A DNA stretch of 7,357 nucleotides, from contig CAMFET010000037.1 of the NCBI GenBank assembly GCA_945949475.1, forward strand, positions 1-7,357, read 5' to 3'. Under the pieces are notes generated by a model. It was not told the DNA's origin, searched no databases, and worked only from the letters and a program-made list of their open reading frames with translations. A program made the translations under genes and the position numbers. The DNA is from an uncultured Phascolarctobacterium sp. (GTDB lineage: Bacteria > Bacillota > Negativicutes > Acidaminococcales > Acidaminococcaceae). Positions 6,947 through 7,357 of the stretch are shown here, piece after piece (position 1 is the first letter of the stretch; each line of letters starts with the position of its first letter).

Positions 6947-6962
6947 TGTAAAAATTTTTACA
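6947..6962. promoter_or_regulatory. Perfect 16-bp AT-rich palindrome upstream of the rpsO promoter (UP element or operator candidate)
   Basis: TGTAAAAATTTTTACA is a perfect inverted repeat starting 5 bases after the ribF stop and ending 8 bases before the predicted -35 box. With the transcription start expected near 7006, it covers roughly -59 to -44, where an A/T-tract UP element contacts the RNA polymerase alpha subunits. It could instead be a dimeric repressor or activator site. As a terminator for ribF it would be weak, since the stem has only two G-C pairs. Confidence 0.5.
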
Positions 6963-6970
6963 GAAGTATC

Positions 6971-6999
6971 TTGCTCTTGCAGCATTAGTATGGTATACT
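6971..6999 (+). promoter_or_regulatory. Predicted housekeeping (sigma-A type) promoter of rpsO with extended -10
   Basis: A -35-like TTGCTC at 6971-6976 is separated by exactly 17 bp from TATACT at 6994-6999, which matches TATAAT at 5 of 6 bases. TG at 6991-6992 forms an extended -10 (TGGTATACT), which compensates for the weak -35 (3 of 6). Transcription should start near 7005-7007, leaving a leader of about 80 nt. It lets rpsO be expressed independently of the upstream operon. Confidence 0.8.
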
Positions 7000-7006
7000 A
7001 TTACAG

Positions 7007-7074
7007 TATGTGAACCAAGGCTTGGTGGTGCGCCACTCCAGCGGCTACTATGCCTTTGGCAATTTTAAAATTTT
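7007..7074 (+). promoter_or_regulatory. Structured 5' leader of rpsO, candidate S15 autoregulatory element
   Basis: CCAAGGC (7015-7021) can pair with GCCTTTGG (7052-7059) with one bulged T. This encloses a hairpin in which 7023-7030 pairs with 7034-7040 around a CGC loop, including a G-U next to a G-C pair (7027/7037 and 7028/7036). A competing small hairpin, ACCAA/TTGGT (7014-7018 and 7022-7026), shares bases with both. S15 is known to repress its own mRNA in several bacteria through leaders that imitate its rRNA site, where a GU/GC motif matters. An AT palindrome (7061-7072) lies between this fold and the Shine-Dalgarno site. The fold was drawn by eye, so function is inference. Confidence 0.5.
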
Positions 7075-7080
7075 AGGAGG
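7075..7080 (+). promoter_or_regulatory. Shine-Dalgarno site of rpsO
   Basis: A perfect AGGAGG, 8 nt before the ATG at 7089. It is the strongest ribosome binding site in the window, as expected for an abundant ribosomal protein. Confidence 0.9.
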
Positions 7081-7088
7081 AAATCACA

Positions 7089-7355
7089 ATGTTAACTAGC
7101 GAAGCTAAAACCGCCGTAATTCTCGACAACGCTCGCCATGAAGGCGACACTGGTTCCCCGGAAGTACAAATCGCTGTACTGACCGCTCGTATCAAATATT
7201 TGACCGAGCATCTGAAGGAGCACAAGAAAGACCATCATTCCCGTCGTGGCCTGCTGAAAATGGTAGGTAAACGTCGTGGCCTGCTGAACTACCTGCAAAG
7301 CAAGGATATTGAACGCTATCGTGCAATCATTGCTAAGCTGGGTATCCGCAAATAA
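7089..7355 (+). CDS. rpsO: 30S ribosomal protein S15
   Basis: A complete 88-residue protein, the usual S15 length, forming the four-helix primary binder of the 16S rRNA central domain (three-way junction of h20-h21-h22). The diagnostic segments are HEGDTGSPEVQIAVLTARI, LTEHLKEHKKDHHSRRGLL, the basic MVGKRRGLLNYL and the C-terminal RYRAIIAKLGIRK. The His-Asp-His-His-Ser run that contacts rRNA is intact. It has its own promoter, structured leader and a perfect Shine-Dalgarno site. The TAA ends two bases before the window edge, so its terminator and any downstream partner (often pnp) cannot be seen. Confidence 0.98.
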   Translation: MLTSEAKTAVILDNARHEGDTGSPEVQIAVLTARIKYLTEHLKEHKKDHHSRRGLLKMVGKRRGLLNYLQSKDIERYRAIIAKLGIRK

Positions 7356-7357
7356 TA

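Noticed and set aside
1..7357. CRISPR array, tRNA or rRNA gene, transposase, toxin-antitoxin or defence genes
   Set aside because: None seen on either strand; coding space is fully accounted for by the nusA-rpsO cluster.

Overview
The window carries the distal part of the conserved bacterial transcription/translation cluster in its usual Bacillota order: nusA (3' end) - ylxR/rnpM - ylxQ - infB - rbfA - nrnA (DHH phosphoesterase) - truB - ribF - rpsO. All nine genes are on the + strand. Gene content, order, strong Shine-Dalgarno sites and the DHH nanoRNase/pAp phosphatase between rbfA and truB point to a Bacillota member. The moderate G+C content and the very long Q/N/G/R-rich linker in IF2 fit the Negativicutes, but that finer placement is only a guess.

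Layout. Positions 1-5874 are a tightly packed operon: nusA and ylxR overlap at ATGATG, ylxR and ylxQ overlap by 14 nt, a 31-nt gap with a strong SD precedes infB, infB/rbfA and nrnA/truB are joined by TAATG junctions, and rbfA/nrnA overlap by 8 nt. Positions 5875-5996 are a 122-nt non-coding gap holding a GC-rich stem-loop and palindromic/direct-repeat structure that looks like a dispersed intergenic repeat. ribF follows with a weak ribosome binding site. Positions 6942-7088 are a 147-nt regulatory gap with a 16-bp perfect palindrome, a convincing extended -10 sigma-A-type promoter and a structured leader in front of rpsO, which ends two bases before the window does.

How the genes fit together. 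NusA controls elongation, termination and antitermination. YlxR and YlxQ are small RNA-binding proteins. IF2 brings initiator tRNA to the 30S subunit, RbfA matures the 30S subunit, TruB makes pseudouridine 55 in tRNA, and NrnA degrades nanoRNA and pAp. RibF makes FMN and FAD. S15 is a primary 16S rRNA binder and has its own promoter here, with a leader that could mediate S15 autoregulation.

I found no previously undescribed multi-gene system. This is a core housekeeping region. The items most worth a second look are the two non-coding gaps and the low-complexity repeat inside IF2.
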